A stretch of 64,000 nt of DNA, taken from assembly GCA_018806915.1 (NCBI GenBank), contig JAGKQI010000051.1, forward strand, positions 186,001 to 250,000, given 5' to 3'. A program made the position numbers and the translations under genes. Below are positions 21,234 through 30,827 of this stretch, one piece after another (position 1 is the stretch's first letter; each line of letters starts with the position of its first letter). The notes beneath the pieces were generated by a model. That model was given only the letters and a program-made list of their open reading frames with translations. It was not told the DNA's origin and searched no databases. The stretch is from Phytophthora colocasiae. Taxonomy: Eukaryota; Oomycota; Peronosporomycetes; Peronosporales; Peronosporaceae.

Positions 21234-21693
21234 TGTAATGGGTCTGCTTAGACCTATTAGGTGGCGTACACGTGCGCTTACGTGTATGAGGAAGCGTGCA
21301 ATTAGAATAGACTTAATTTAAGTATACTTATTTAAATAAGTATAATTAAATCAAATATAACTAAATTAAACTGCAAAATACCGTAAAATGAGAACTGTTA
21401 TTGAATTTGGCATAAGCCAATTATGGACCTCCTAAAACTGTTTGTTATCTATTTCTAAAGGGTCTGCCAACGTGTGGTTGGCAGAAACTCTGCTCAGTGA
21501 TTGGTAGAAACCCGTTACTTTCTACTAATAATATGCACAAATGCACACGAACCACCCAATAATGTGGTTCGCCCATGTATCCATTGGTGTGTACAGCACA
21601 CCAAGGTCTGAGGCCCATTTCCAACCTCTAACAGTTATCCTAACTGTTAGAGTTACAAGTGGTACAACCACTTGTACGTGTAACCCCGTTACA
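21234..21693 (-). repeat. 5' LTR of E2
   Basis: 460 bp, followed by the target duplication TAACC. Compared with the other LTR I count seven substitutions and no indel. One of them (TTTCTACTAAT against TTTCTACCAAT) breaks one pair in an inverted repeat. Confidence 0.96.
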
Positions 21694-21781
21694 TAACCGA
21701 TCGAGGTAGGGGTGCGGATTCCGGATCAAAAGCATCCTCAGACTCTGGTGACGCATTATGATTTTCAGAGTCTGGTATTTT

Positions 21782-22200
21782 TTACTCTTGAACTTCCATG
21801 TTCGGGGTTGAGCGAGGCTTCATCAATTTCTCATGAACTTTGGATACCAGTTGCAGGTGCATAAGTTCATCGTCGTCCTGTACCTGCCAAGCTTCCCCAA
21901 GGGTCAAAGTCTTCGAGGTCAGGTATTCCGCCGCTTGGTTGAACTCGCGCTTCACATGCACCAACTTCAGAGTCTGAAACTTGGTTTTCAGAGACTCAAA
22001 TTCGGCCAACCTCCATTGCAAGTTAGGCTGATTGCAGTTGATTAGTCCCTGAGCCTGTTGTATCGCGATGCGCGAATCTCCCACAACCACCAACTCCTGT
22101 ATTCCGTGGTCGAGTGCTATCTTCAGACCATAATTTAGGCCACAGTATTCTAAGTCATTCACCGTGACATCCGTCAGGGGAAACCACTTCGCAGGGTGGC
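21782..22200 (-). pseudogene. E1 pol: additional RNase H domain (archaeal-like type)
   Basis: The frame reads PLTDVTVNDLEYCGLNYGLK, VVVGDSRIAIQQAQG and LVHVKREFNQAAEYLTSK. The spacing of the acidic residues resembles the archaeal-like RNase H (RVT_3 type), found as a second RNase H in some plant and oomycete Ty3/Gypsy elements. It is fused out of frame to the end of gag. A stop follows NMEVQE, after which the same frame continues up to the E2 target site and into the integrase. The first, retroviral-type RNase H, RT and protease are missing. Confidence 0.65.
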
Positions 22201-25200
22201 ATCCGACACATTCGACTCGGATGTCCTTTTTCCTGACAGCGGTCACACGTGACGTCTCTCCAGCAATCTTCTTCTGAGTGTCCTAAGCGTTGACATTTTT
22301 CACAGAACTTGCTCCAGTAGCCACTATTCTCGTGACGCCTCTGCTGGAATCCCTGACCTGGCGATCCAGACGGGGACTGGGGCGGCGGACGCCATCCCAT
22401 GTTATCCATTACTCGATATACTTCGTTTGTCAGAGTCTGCGTCCAATCTGTACTTGGTGGAGCCTTTGAATTGTTCGAGGATGCATGCGCAGTACTTTCA
22501 TCACGGGTAGACTCTGAAATCGCACTCGGAGTTCTGGAATCACCAGTCTGATCTCTGGTATCCTGATTGGATTTCAGAGATTCCTTGTGATTTTCAGAGT
22601 TTTCAGAATCATAATCTTCAGAGTCCACGTCTCTTGCAACGTAAGTCCGATGCACACGCTTGGGCTTGAACTGGCCTCGTGGAATATTATCAGCCCGGAA
22701 ATCTCGAGACTTGGCAGGAGTCATTTCTTGGTCACCAGTTCGCCACACGTCTTCATCTTGTTGCAACGCATACTCCAAGTCTGAAATCCGTCTAAATCTC
22801 TGGCCTTGCAGCGAAGTGTTCAGACGTGCATCCTTAAGCTTCGTGATGAATCGCAGTACATGCTTCTCAAGACGCTTGGACGACTTCCGGAAATCGATGT
22901 CAGCTTTTCCAGCGGCAGAATTAAGTCGGTAGAAAAATTCAAGCGGAGTCTCAGAGTCTTTCATAGCCATAGTGAAGTATCTCTCAGAATACGATGACCG
23001 AGCTTTGCAATAACGTTTCTTGAACTCTGAGGACAGCTCTTTCCAGTCACGGGATACACTTTTGGGGAGCTGGTTAAACCAGTCTCGCGCAGACACAGGG
23101 AGCTTCAACTTGAGTTCCTGGATGCGCGTCTTGGTCGACCATCCTCCTTGAGAAGCCATATTTGTAAACCGCTCCCACCAGTGGACACGTTCCCTGAGTG
23201 TAGCTCTGGGGTCAAATTCTCCAAGGTTGTTGGAGTTCATGAACGGCCTCAGCGTCAGAAGTGTGGTTCCGGCCTGTGCTCGAGTTGCTGCCGTCAAATT
23301 CACCACATCACCTGGCTCCGAGTTCTCTGATGACGAGCTCGCAGAATCTGAGCTCGAGTCATCAGAGTCTCCGCCAGAGTCTGGCGCTCTACCATGACGT
23401 TTCTCTCTGCGAGACGCTCTTCGATCTCCATTAGGCCGTCTAGCCTCAGTTTTCTGCGGCGGATCTCGTCTCGGAGTAGGCGCACGTCTAGTATCACCCT
23501 TGGTCTCTGTCACCGAAGTCGCTTGAGTCGCCTGGGTGGTCGTAGCAGTAGTAGCGCCGCCATTCCTCTCAGGCTTCACTCGCTTCGTCCCCGTGCTTCG
23601 TGCAGGGGTGCCCTGCTGGAAGGTCGCAACCTCTTGAGATTCCGTCTTGAGGACCGGTGAATGTGACATGGGTTCAACCCCAACCCTACTTGCGTCACTT
23701 CTGATTTCCGACCCTGACACTGGATACATAGTTGCAACTTCAGGGTTGCCTGTTTGTAACGCTTGGTTTGAAGTTGCTGAATCAGGGTGGCCGACCCTTC
23801 GCGCTTCTTGAACTTGGGATAGTGTCGCTCGAAGGTTCCTCAACTGACCGGCTTGGAATCGTTGCATGTTCTGAGAACTTTCTTTCTCCCTGTCGCGTTC
23901 AGCTTCCATGTCTTTCATTCGCTGCTGTAGAGCTTCCATTTGAGAAATCCAGTCCCGTTTCATCTCGTCAGTCACACGCGCACGTTCGGCTTCAGTCTCA
24001 GCCTCTCTCTGTCGCCAGCGTTCAGCAAACACTGATTCCAGACGTTGGTTTTCAGAGTTCTGGAGCTCCGTTTTCAGAGTTTCCAACTCTGCCGCGCTGC
24101 GATTCCTGAGCTTGTTTTCAGAAACCAGACTTCTACGTTCTTCAGCATCGTCGGCGCGTCTCTCAGCCTCCAGCCTCGCGCTTTCCGACTTCAACAAGCG
24201 CTCGGTGAGCGTCTGAATTTCGCGCCTTGCCTCCAAGTCACGTTGCTCTCGACGACGATCACGTTCCATGGTCTCCAAGCGTTCTCGGGCCAAGAATTCC
24301 ATCTGCGCTTGCTCCATCCGGCTTTGCCACTCCTGCTGTTGCCTCATGACGTTCAACTCGATCTGGGCAGGCCCTGATCTCTGAAAGCTTCGAGCTTCAG
24401 ACTTCGTACGACTCGACGCAATGGAACTCAATCGTCGGGACGGTGATTTTGGAATGTCTTCACTCTTCACGCTTTGGCGGTGGCTCTGGTGACTTTCGCT
24501 TCGTGTGGAGGCAGGTACGGGTGGAATCTCTGGGGTCAATCGCCTGAAATCCCGTGAAGTACTTCCGACAGAGGCCTGTTTTCCAGACTTCGCGTCCGGC
24601 ACCTCCGGTTTCTCTTCCGGCATGTCGACGTCTTCTGGCTCTGGTTTCACTGGTAACAGCATTCGCGTCACTTGGATCCCTATGCCTTCAGAGGCTGCAC
24701 CTCCCATATCAGCGCCTTGAGCGATTAACGCCAGACTTCCTGTGGACAGTGACAAATGTGATGCCGCCCCTCGACTCATAGACATCAAGGACGAGTCCGT
24801 AGAGCTTCCGCGCGAAGTCTGGAATCCCGACGACTGGTCGTCTGAGGTCCCAATGACACTGGGAATTGGCACGTCCGACATCTGAGTCTGAGAGATGCTG
24901 TGATCTTCAGACATTGGATTTTCAGACTCCGGTCGCGTGTTATCAGAGCGACTCTCGTACTGCGGCAATGAAGACAGCGATGGCGTCGATAAAGCTGACG
25001 GTGTTGACGGGATTTTTGGGCGCGGCGGTCTCTGCTGAAAGCGCTTGGACTGCGGCGGCTCGTCACTGCTGGAACCATCAGAGCTGTGCGTCACTCGGAG
25101 TCCGGTCACCCGGAGTCGCATGATCAGCCGTCGTCCTTGTAGGTCAGCATCTTCGTCAGGTAATACACTGTCTGCTTCGTTCTTGCCAGTTGTGTCTTCT

Positions 25201-26276
25201 TGCTTCATGCTGTCTGGGAGTCGGCAAACTTGTAACCTGGCGGTCACTGTGGCCCACTCAACCAATTCCACTGCGAGTCGACTCTGAAGTTCGGACGCCA
25301 CACTGCGTATTTGAGACTCAAAGACGGCTGACGCCTGGGTCTGAGACCACGTCGGGAGCAGGTTCTGGAATTCAAAGCCTGCCTCATACAGCATTGTCTG
25401 GAGAACCGCCACACACTCTGGTGCTGTCAACGTGCTCATCGGAATCTCGACGTAGGAAAGGTCTTGGATTCGACCAAAACCATGACGTCTCACGTGAAAC
25501 TCTGAGATCCACATATCCTCAGGGAAGACGGAGGAGCATCGCCACTTGATGTAGTCGCCGGTCGCCGCAGCAGCTTTCTGGAAAGCATCAGCACTAGGCT
25601 TCATCGTCGGCCACATATACTCGATGCTTGGCGGGACGACCTTGCCTGTGTCCATGTCTCTCCAACGACGGAACTCACGACGCACATACTTCAAAGCACG
25701 TTCCCCATCAAGCGAGTCAGCCCTCCCAGACTCTTCAGACGGTGTCTTCAGAGAATCTTCGGACTTGATCAACACGTCATCAGACATCGGCGTGTCTTCA
25801 GACTCTGGGGACTGTGGAGCTTGGTTTTCAGAGAGTCGAGGTTCTGGTTTCACTTCATCCACGGATTGTCCGGAAGTCGCCGAATCTGAACACAGATCGA
25901 TCACTTCTGGGGACTCAACCATATTGGCGCCTCCCTCAGACGCCTCGTCATCACCCTCACAGGTGATGGTCACTTCATCACCAGGAGCTTCGACCTCTGA
26001 CAAGCCTTCAGGACCTTGTTCACCAGAGACAACAGGTGTCTCCTGAGCTTCTGGTTCTTCAGCAGGCTGGTCTTCGACTGCCGGTTCTGGGACGCTCACA
26101 CTCTCAGCTGCCTTCTTCTCTCGCGCAGCTTTTCTCTTCTCGCGGGCCGCCTTCTGGATGGCATCCAAGTCTGGTTGCTCCTCAGGCGACAGACCTTGTA
26201 GACGCTTGGACTGACGTGTCGGAATACTCCGACCACGACCACGGCGTCCTCCTCTCGTAGATCCTGGCGTAGCCAT
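22155..26276 (-). CDS. E1 gag, unusually long
   Basis: An open frame of 1373 codons from ATG 26276 (MATPGSTRGGRRGRGR). The first 1000 residues are an accessory part: a basic N-terminus, acidic/Ser-rich segments, a globular block around 210-380 (YVRREFRRWRDMD, EDMWISEFHVRRHGF), and a long Glu/Arg-rich coiled coil at about 640-820. The capsid-like Gag domain lies at about 1040-1200 (LRERVHWWERFTNMA, ARDWFNQLPKSV, ELSSEFKKRYCKARS). Two CCHC knuckles end it (FCEKCQRLGHSEEDCW, CDRCQEKGHPSRMC). The frame also opens 21 codons upstream, but MATPG is the better start. The coding sequence is intact although pol is deleted directly downstream. Confidence 0.88.
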   Translation of the reverse strand: MATPGSTRGGRRGRGRSIPTRQSKRLQGLSPEEQPDLDAIQKAAREKRKAAREKKAAESVSVPEPAVEDQPAEEPEAQETPVVSGEQGPEGLSEVEAPGDEVTITCEGDDEASEGGANMVESPEVIDLCSDSATSGQSVDEVKPEPRLSENQAPQSPESEDTPMSDDVLIKSEDSLKTPSEESGRADSLDGERALKYVRREFRRWRDMDTGKVVPPSIEYMWPTMKPSADAFQKAAAATGDYIKWRCSSVFPEDMWISEFHVRRHGFGRIQDLSYVEIPMSTLTAPECVAVLQTMLYEAGFEFQNLLPTWSQTQASAVFESQIRSVASELQSRLAVELVEWATVTARLQVCRLPDSMKQEDTTGKNEADSVLPDEDADLQGRRLIMRLRVTGLRVTHSSDGSSSDEPPQSKRFQQRPPRPKIPSTPSALSTPSLSSLPQYESRSDNTRPESENPMSEDHSISQTQMSDVPIPSVIGTSDDQSSGFQTSRGSSTDSSLMSMSRGAASHLSLSTGSLALIAQGADMGGAASEGIGIQVTRMLLPVKPEPEDVDMPEEKPEVPDAKSGKQASVGSTSRDFRRLTPEIPPVPASTRSESHQSHRQSVKSEDIPKSPSRRLSSIASSRTKSEARSFQRSGPAQIELNVMRQQQEWQSRMEQAQMEFLARERLETMERDRRREQRDLEARREIQTLTERLLKSESARLEAERRADDAEERRSLVSENKLRNRSAAELETLKTELQNSENQRLESVFAERWRQREAETEAERARVTDEMKRDWISQMEALQQRMKDMEAERDREKESSQNMQRFQAGQLRNLRATLSQVQEARRVGHPDSATSNQALQTGNPEVATMYPVSGSEIRSDASRVGVEPMSHSPVLKTESQEVATFQQGTPARSTGTKRVKPERNGGATTATTTQATQATSVTETKGDTRRAPTPRRDPPQKTEARRPNGDRRASRREKRHGRAPDSGGDSDDSSSDSASSSSENSEPGDVVNLTAATRAQAGTTLLTLRPFMNSNNLGEFDPRATLRERVHWWERFTNMASQGGWSTKTRIQELKLKLPVSARDWFNQLPKSVSRDWKELSSEFKKRYCKARSSYSERYFTMAMKDSETPLEFFYRLNSAAGKADIDFRKSSKRLEKHVLRFITKLKDARLNTSLQGQRFRRISDLEYALQQDEDVWRTGDQEMTPAKSRDFRADNIPRGQFKPKRVHRTYVARDVDSEDYDSENSENHKESLKSNQDTRDQTGDSRTPSAISESTRDESTAHASSNNSKAPPSTDWTQTLTNEVYRVMDNMGWRPPPQSPSGSPGQGFQQRRHENSGYWSKFCEKCQRLGHSEEDCWRDVTCDRCQEKGHPSRMCRMPPCEVVSPDGCHGE

Positions 26277-26351
26277 CTTGAATATAGACGCTTGACAGGA
26301 AACTTTCTCTTCTTGTACTCTCAAATCCGGTGATATCACGATTCCAAAGAT

Positions 26352-26367
26352 CCGGGCACGCGCACCA
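26352..26367 (-). promoter_or_regulatory. Primer binding site of E1
   Basis: On the minus strand, TGGTGCGCGTGCCCGG lies two bases inside the 5' LTR. It would pair with a tRNA 3' end of the form ...CGCGCACCA. The tRNA was not identified. Confidence 0.65.
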
Positions 26368-26492
26368 GTTGTCGCGAAGTCGGTGAAACTTTGGTCGTGG
26401 AGCAGGGGGTATAGTGAACCCTAGTTATACGACTACTGAAAAGGGGTTTTCAGAGCCGTACAACGGTAGGTTGGCGTGTGGTACCTTGCGGT

Positions 26493-27363
26493 CAGAGGTC
26501 GCAAACAGTTACCCGAGACCGCTTTCTAACCGTGTACCCGCGACCGCGGGTATCCACGGATATCCGAACGGATGATCCAAAATACTTTGGGCGGTTGCAG
26601 ACATCCGAAATAAATCAACGGACAGTCACAGACGTCCGAATACTTTGGGCGTTTTCTATTGGCATTCGAAACCCCCCCCCCGCTGCCGTCTTTCACTCGT
26701 GGGTTTCACTACCCTCGCTGCCGTCGTACGGTCATGGACTCCTTCGTAATGTGCACACATCGTTCTTCACGAACTGATGGCGGCGCAAGCACTACAAATT
26801 CCAGTCCGTCCGACGAGACGTCGTTGCCTTATCAATCTCAGCAACTACACTCCATTCGTGCTCTCACATCATTGACTGCGATTAAAGAGGCGATCACACG
26901 CGAGTTGACGTCGCAAAATAAATAACTGGTGTTGTCGTTGCTGGCAGATTCATCTAGCACTAGGTCTAAGTGTTGGGATTTCTTTTCCTACGTTGTGGAG
27001 AAGAATTCAGGGGCTCGGTTTGAGGCTATGGAGACGACTTTCGTTGCGTGTAGAGGATGCTATCGAATGTTTGCTTTTCAGAGTAAGAAGGGAACTGGAA
27101 ATGTGTTTGGTAAAAAACGAACTACGCTCAACCAGTATATTCTAGACGATGTTCTAGTGGCTTGTTCAAACTAGTGACAGACTAATAAAAATATAATGCT
27201 GAATGAGCTATACTGCGCGGTTTAAACTACAATCATCCGTATTTTTTCTCGGGCGGTTGCGGATATCCGAACGAGAATCTCGGGCGGTCATGGACGTCCG
27301 AAAGTCTGCTGAGAATCGTACAGACGGGCACGGGCATCCGAAATTTCCAGCTTGCGACCTCTG
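26493..27363 (+). mobile_element. Small non-autonomous hAT element
   Basis: Perfect 12-bp terminal inverted repeats (CAGAGGTCGCAA at 26493, TTGCGACCTCTG ending 27363) and an exact 8-bp target duplication CTTGCGGT (26485-26492 and 27364-27371). Both are hallmarks of hAT transposons. Near both ends the motif TCCGAA recurs in the same orientation: GATATCCGAACG, GACATCCGAAAT and GACGTCCGAATA on the left; GATATCCGAACG, GACGTCCGAAAG and GGCATCCGAAAT on the right. These are candidate transposase binding sites. The element is 871 bp and lacks a catalytic domain. Confidence 0.93.
26929..27174 (+). pseudogene. BED-type zinc finger remnant of hAT transposase
   Basis: The 81-codon frame starts with a non-ATG codon. 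It reads SKCWDFFSYVVEKNSGARF and then TTFVACRGCYRMFAFQSKKG, GTGNVFGKKRTTLNQ. The aromatic positions, the CXXC pair and the Lys-Gly-Thr stretch are those of BED fingers, which form the N-terminal DNA-binding part of hAT transposases. The final His of the zinc site is not obvious (KKR where KHR would be usual). The catalytic region is absent. It might still bind the element ends as a repressor, which is speculation. Confidence 0.65.
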
Positions 27364-28909
27364 CTTGCGGTATCCTCGTGGGTTCGTTGTCTTCGGAAAT
27401 ATGACCCTCGCCGGAGTCTGAGAATGTATTGTGAAGAGAAGTTGGAGTTCCCTTGGAGTCTGGTGTCGGTATTCAGGAAATTCTTCCAGGAGCGTTCGGG
27501 AGTCGGAATCTCTGGAAACCAAGTTGATCTCCAAGAAGTCGGCGGTCGAAAAGATATTAATATACCAGAGAAAAGTCTGGTATCGGTGTCTGAATATTAC
27601 AAATCCAGAACCAATACACCTGACTTTCAGAGATATACAACCAATATACAGAGTTCGGGAATATACGAATGTGTACAGCCGTTCTTATTCTTTCTAGGCC
27701 CTTGAACGGTGGGCTAATACCCCAGGTCAACTAGGGACTTGTTACCAGACACCTGGTCTGTCTGGTATCCCTTTCACGTTCGCGCACCACCCTCTAATAT
27801 AGAGGGAAAATATAAATCAATACAATCGGCTATATACAACAGTCTACCTTGCACTCTGAAAACGACTGTCTAGTTTCCAGAGCCTGTCCAAACGAGCAAT
27901 ATGAAATGGGCTACCGCTAGAAACAAAACAAACGACCCAACTAGGATATGGAATAGGCGGTCCTTTCAGGTCGCTACGTTACCTGATCTCCGCCTAAGGG
28001 GACTGAATGTGGTGGAGATCACACGGCGTACGTCCTTGAAGCAGTGGTTTGAATACCTCTCAAGCGGACTTGTGCAGTAGCAAGCAATTGAACTCTGTTT
28101 ATCGTTTATCTTCCTCATAACTATCATATCTTTCTGGTATCTCTCTTCTGCTTGTCATCTTTTGCGTCCTTTCAGCAGTCAGTCTTCATATGTCAGGTAT
28201 ACTTGGCTCTTGTATGTATAAGATGTCTTGACTTGATCTCAGTATGCAGTTTGTGCAGCCGATCTCGATGGGTTAACAGGTAGAGACGTCATTACGGGGG
28301 ATGTGCAGGTCAGTAATCACTTGAATGCGTGACTTGAACTTGGGTTCACTTGGTTTCAGTATGGTCTTGGATCTTCGGTGGTTTCAGAGTCTGGTATCCT
28401 GGTTTTCAGAGTCTTGGTCACTCAGAGTTAGAGATACCAGAGTTTTGAGTGAGAAACCAGAGTACGGAGCACTAATGCTTCAACGTACATGAAGATCTTG
28501 AGGGTGGCGCGGGTGCGCGGCGTCCGGCGCGCGATACTTGGTCTCTGCGGGTATATATTGTGAATCCTTGAACCATCCATCGTCGCGCTGGACGGTAACG
28601 GGATGAGGTCTCTCAGAGATACGTTCTTCTGAGAGACTTTCCGCCAGAACTTAGGCACTCATCGTCGGGGAAAGTCCGGTGACCAGACAGAGTGTAGTTG
28701 ATCTTCAGAGTTGTGCGCACTCTGAAGTACACTTCTGGTCCTTTGGGCCCCTTTACAGTCAGGCGAAGGTTTATCCACAATCTTCCACAGATGTCGCACG
28801 GGTGCGGCCGCATCCCAAAATCCCTTTCGCTTATAACCCATAGTATAACCAATCACATCGTAACGTAATGTCCACCTGTCGCTCGAAAATCGGAAATAAC
28901 ATCATGTTA

Positions 28910-29307
28910 TTACTCCGAAGTCAGATACTGCATGTTTAGGCAAGGTTTGTGTAGCAAACAAAACTAATGAACCGTTTTTAAATTCATTTATGTTGCCCCT
29001 ACCAACAGTATCCCCGTTCAGCTTCTGTCGATCAACAGAAGCTGCGATAGCATCCTGGACAAACCATATGACTGCTTGTGTTCGCTGGGCAAAGTCTAGC
29101 GCACCCAAGCTGAATCCTTTCAGCTTGTAGCCATTGTCAGCAGCAGGCCCTGCCTGCTCGCTATCATCTCTCATGTCTGTGCCGGGCACAGACATCGTGC
29201 GCTCGTTCCTGCTCGAACGAGACGTCGCATGCATCACCGCAGCTGATGTGTGCTGCTATCAGCCGTATCCTACGGTTGTTCGGACGCAACCGTAGACCCT
29301 CCGCTAC
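28910..29307 (-). pseudogene. R1 integrase C-terminal fragment
   Basis: The minus strand reads SRSSRNERTMSVPGTDMRDD, AIAASVDRQKLNGDTVGRG and LPKHAVSDFG, homologous to the integrase tail of E2 (15700-16080). It directly continues the R1 sequence cut at 6305. It ends at the TTAA target of the piggyBac element. Confidence 0.85.
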
Positions 29308-29311
29308 TTAA

Positions 29312-30823
29312 CCCCTCTAAAGCGCTGCTCTGTATCATACAGATTAAGCAGTATGATAAGATTTAATATTTGGCTATCTTGCCATCAAGGTTTTCATCCG
29401 CATCTAGAAATTTGTATTGGGTAGAGACGCGATGATTATTCTTGTGGAGTATGTTGGGAAGATAGGTAGTGATTATTCACCCTCCATTGCCAACCGTTCA
29501 TTTGCGATTTTTTCTCGACGATGAAAGTACATATATTCTGTACCATAGAGAACACTAATGCTGTACCATACAGAACAAGTGCTAAAGATTGGATTAGTCG
29601 CGTGCTGGATGCGCGCACTAACACAATGCTGTATGTCGTAATATTTTCTATGCTGTATTCTACAGAGTTGAGCTTTATCTTGGCAATGAAACCAGTGCTG
29701 GACTGGCAAAAGGCGTGGCTTAGAGGGCTGTCGCTCGCAATGCTTCTAAGGCTCTCGCAGGTCAACCCGTAAAACGATTGATCATTGCTGACAATTACTA
29801 CAGCTCGTGTGATTTAGTGCTGACACTGCTTGAGAAGAGCTACTACTATGTTGTAACCGGTTGTTTATAGCGTTCGTCGACATGGTTGTTAACGCGTTCA
29901 TCCTGCACAAAGCGGTGCTTCAGAAGAAATGAGAGCAAGTTCCCACTCGCACTAAGTACATGCGCCGGTTGCAAGTGGAGCTTCTGAATGTATCCAAAGT
30001 CACGTTACGGAACAACATCAACGCGGAGAATTTAGCGACAGTGCCTACGCCAGCGGACGACCACACGCTTGTGAACACCGACGATACGTACGAAGGCGGG
30101 TGGAACGCGAAGAGGCACCAGCATCTCTGCAAAGTTTGCTCGGCAATGGCTGTGCCCAAAACAAAAGCTATGAGAGCAGTTAGTACTGCCCCATCTGCAC
30201 GGAACTTCGCGGAGGCTACGTACCTCTGTGCAATCCGAGAGGCGTCTGGCAGTATGTTGACGTGCAGACAAATTTGGCATCAATCGTGGGCAAATAGAAC
30301 AGCAATCATTTCAAGAAGATTCGCTTCCGTGAGCGCAAGCGTAAGCGCCATAACGCTAAGGAGAAGAAAGAGAAGAACAATGCCAGTGAGAATAGTGATT
30401 AGAACAGTCAGTGAGTTGAGGTTCGAACCTTATTGCTTCACACACCAAAGTTTTCGGCCAGTTCTATCCTAGTTCTTCTTCACTTCTGTCTAGTCTAGAA
30501 CTGGCCGAAAATTTGGTGAGTGAAACGCATGGCACTTGCCTCCCTCCTCCAAACGTGTGGGCGCGAAACATGGCGCCAAAATCAGTTTTCAATCAATTTA
30601 GGCGGGATATTGCGATTCTGAGGTGATTTGCTGATTTGTATAGCCAATCAGGAAACGTAAATGTGTCAGCTGGCTTCAAAATTGCAACGTTTCTACTACA
30701 TCTCGCAGTAGCTTTGCCACAAGCAGGCTTATGACAGAATATGTATGAGAGTTTTAAAAAGTATACAAAAAAATATTTAGTCTAATTCTGTATGATACAG
30801 AATAAAACCTCGCTTTAGAGGGG
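29312..30823 (+). mobile_element. piggyBac-type transposon in R1
   Basis: Perfect 13-bp terminal inverted repeats CCCCTCTAAAGCG and CGCTTTAGAGGGG, flanked by TTAA on both sides (29308-29311 and 30824-30827). Removal of the element restores ACTTAAGGA, matching the uninterrupted beta copy E2 at 16098. A 13-nt palindrome-like CTGTATCATACAG lies just inside the left end and CTGTATGATACAG inside the right end. The total length is 1512 bp. Confidence 0.95.
29770..30420 (+). pseudogene. piggyBac transposase C-terminal remnant
   Basis: The frame around 29770 reads LIIADNYYSSCDLVLTLLEK, with the Asp-Asn-(Phe/Tyr)-Tyr signature of the piggyBac catalytic domain. After a frameshift a basic Cys-rich end follows (RHQHLCKVCSAMAVPKTK, then in another frame YCPICTELRGGYVPLCN), matching the C-terminal zinc-binding domain. 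The first half of the protein is missing, and stops and shifts disable the rest. Confidence 0.8.
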
Positions 30824-30827
30824 TTAA

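Larger units (their letters stand above)
13447..21693 (-). mobile_element. Beta-family Ty3/Gypsy element E2, nested in E1 pol
   Basis: E2 is 8247 bp with 460-bp LTRs and a perfect 5-bp target duplication TAACC (13442-13446 and 21694-21698). It interrupts the E1 pol frame between RNase H and integrase. In native minus orientation it carries gag, CCHC knuckle, protease, a linker, RT, RNase H, integrase and chromodomain, plus a 528-codon ORF on the opposite strand next to the 3' LTR. Nonsense and frameshift mutations disable gag-pol although the LTRs differ at only about seven of 460 positions. The whole element is made of closely spaced short inverted repeats. Confidence 0.95.
6306..28909 (-). 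mobile_element. Alpha-family Ty3/Gypsy element E1
   Basis: This is a complete insertion of about 22.6 kb including nested elements, or about 13.5 kb without E2 and the hAT element. LTRs start TGTCGCGAAG and end CATCATGTCA on the plus strand. The right one now ends TGTTA through one substitution. The 4-bp target duplication TTAC flanks both ends (6302-6305 and 28910-28913). On the native minus strand the order is LTR, primer site, a 1373-codon gag ORF, RNase H, integrase with chromodomain, an opposite-strand ORF, polypurine tract, LTR. Protease and reverse transcriptase are absent. E2 lies between RNase H and integrase. Confidence 0.93.
26370..28909 (-). repeat. 5' LTR of E1 (LTR B), split by a hAT element
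   Basis: The LTR is interrupted at 26493-27363. Without the insertion it is about 1660 bp. From 28087 to the end it is nearly identical to LTR A; the part to the left is nearly identical to the solo LTR at 35570 instead. Confidence 0.93.
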
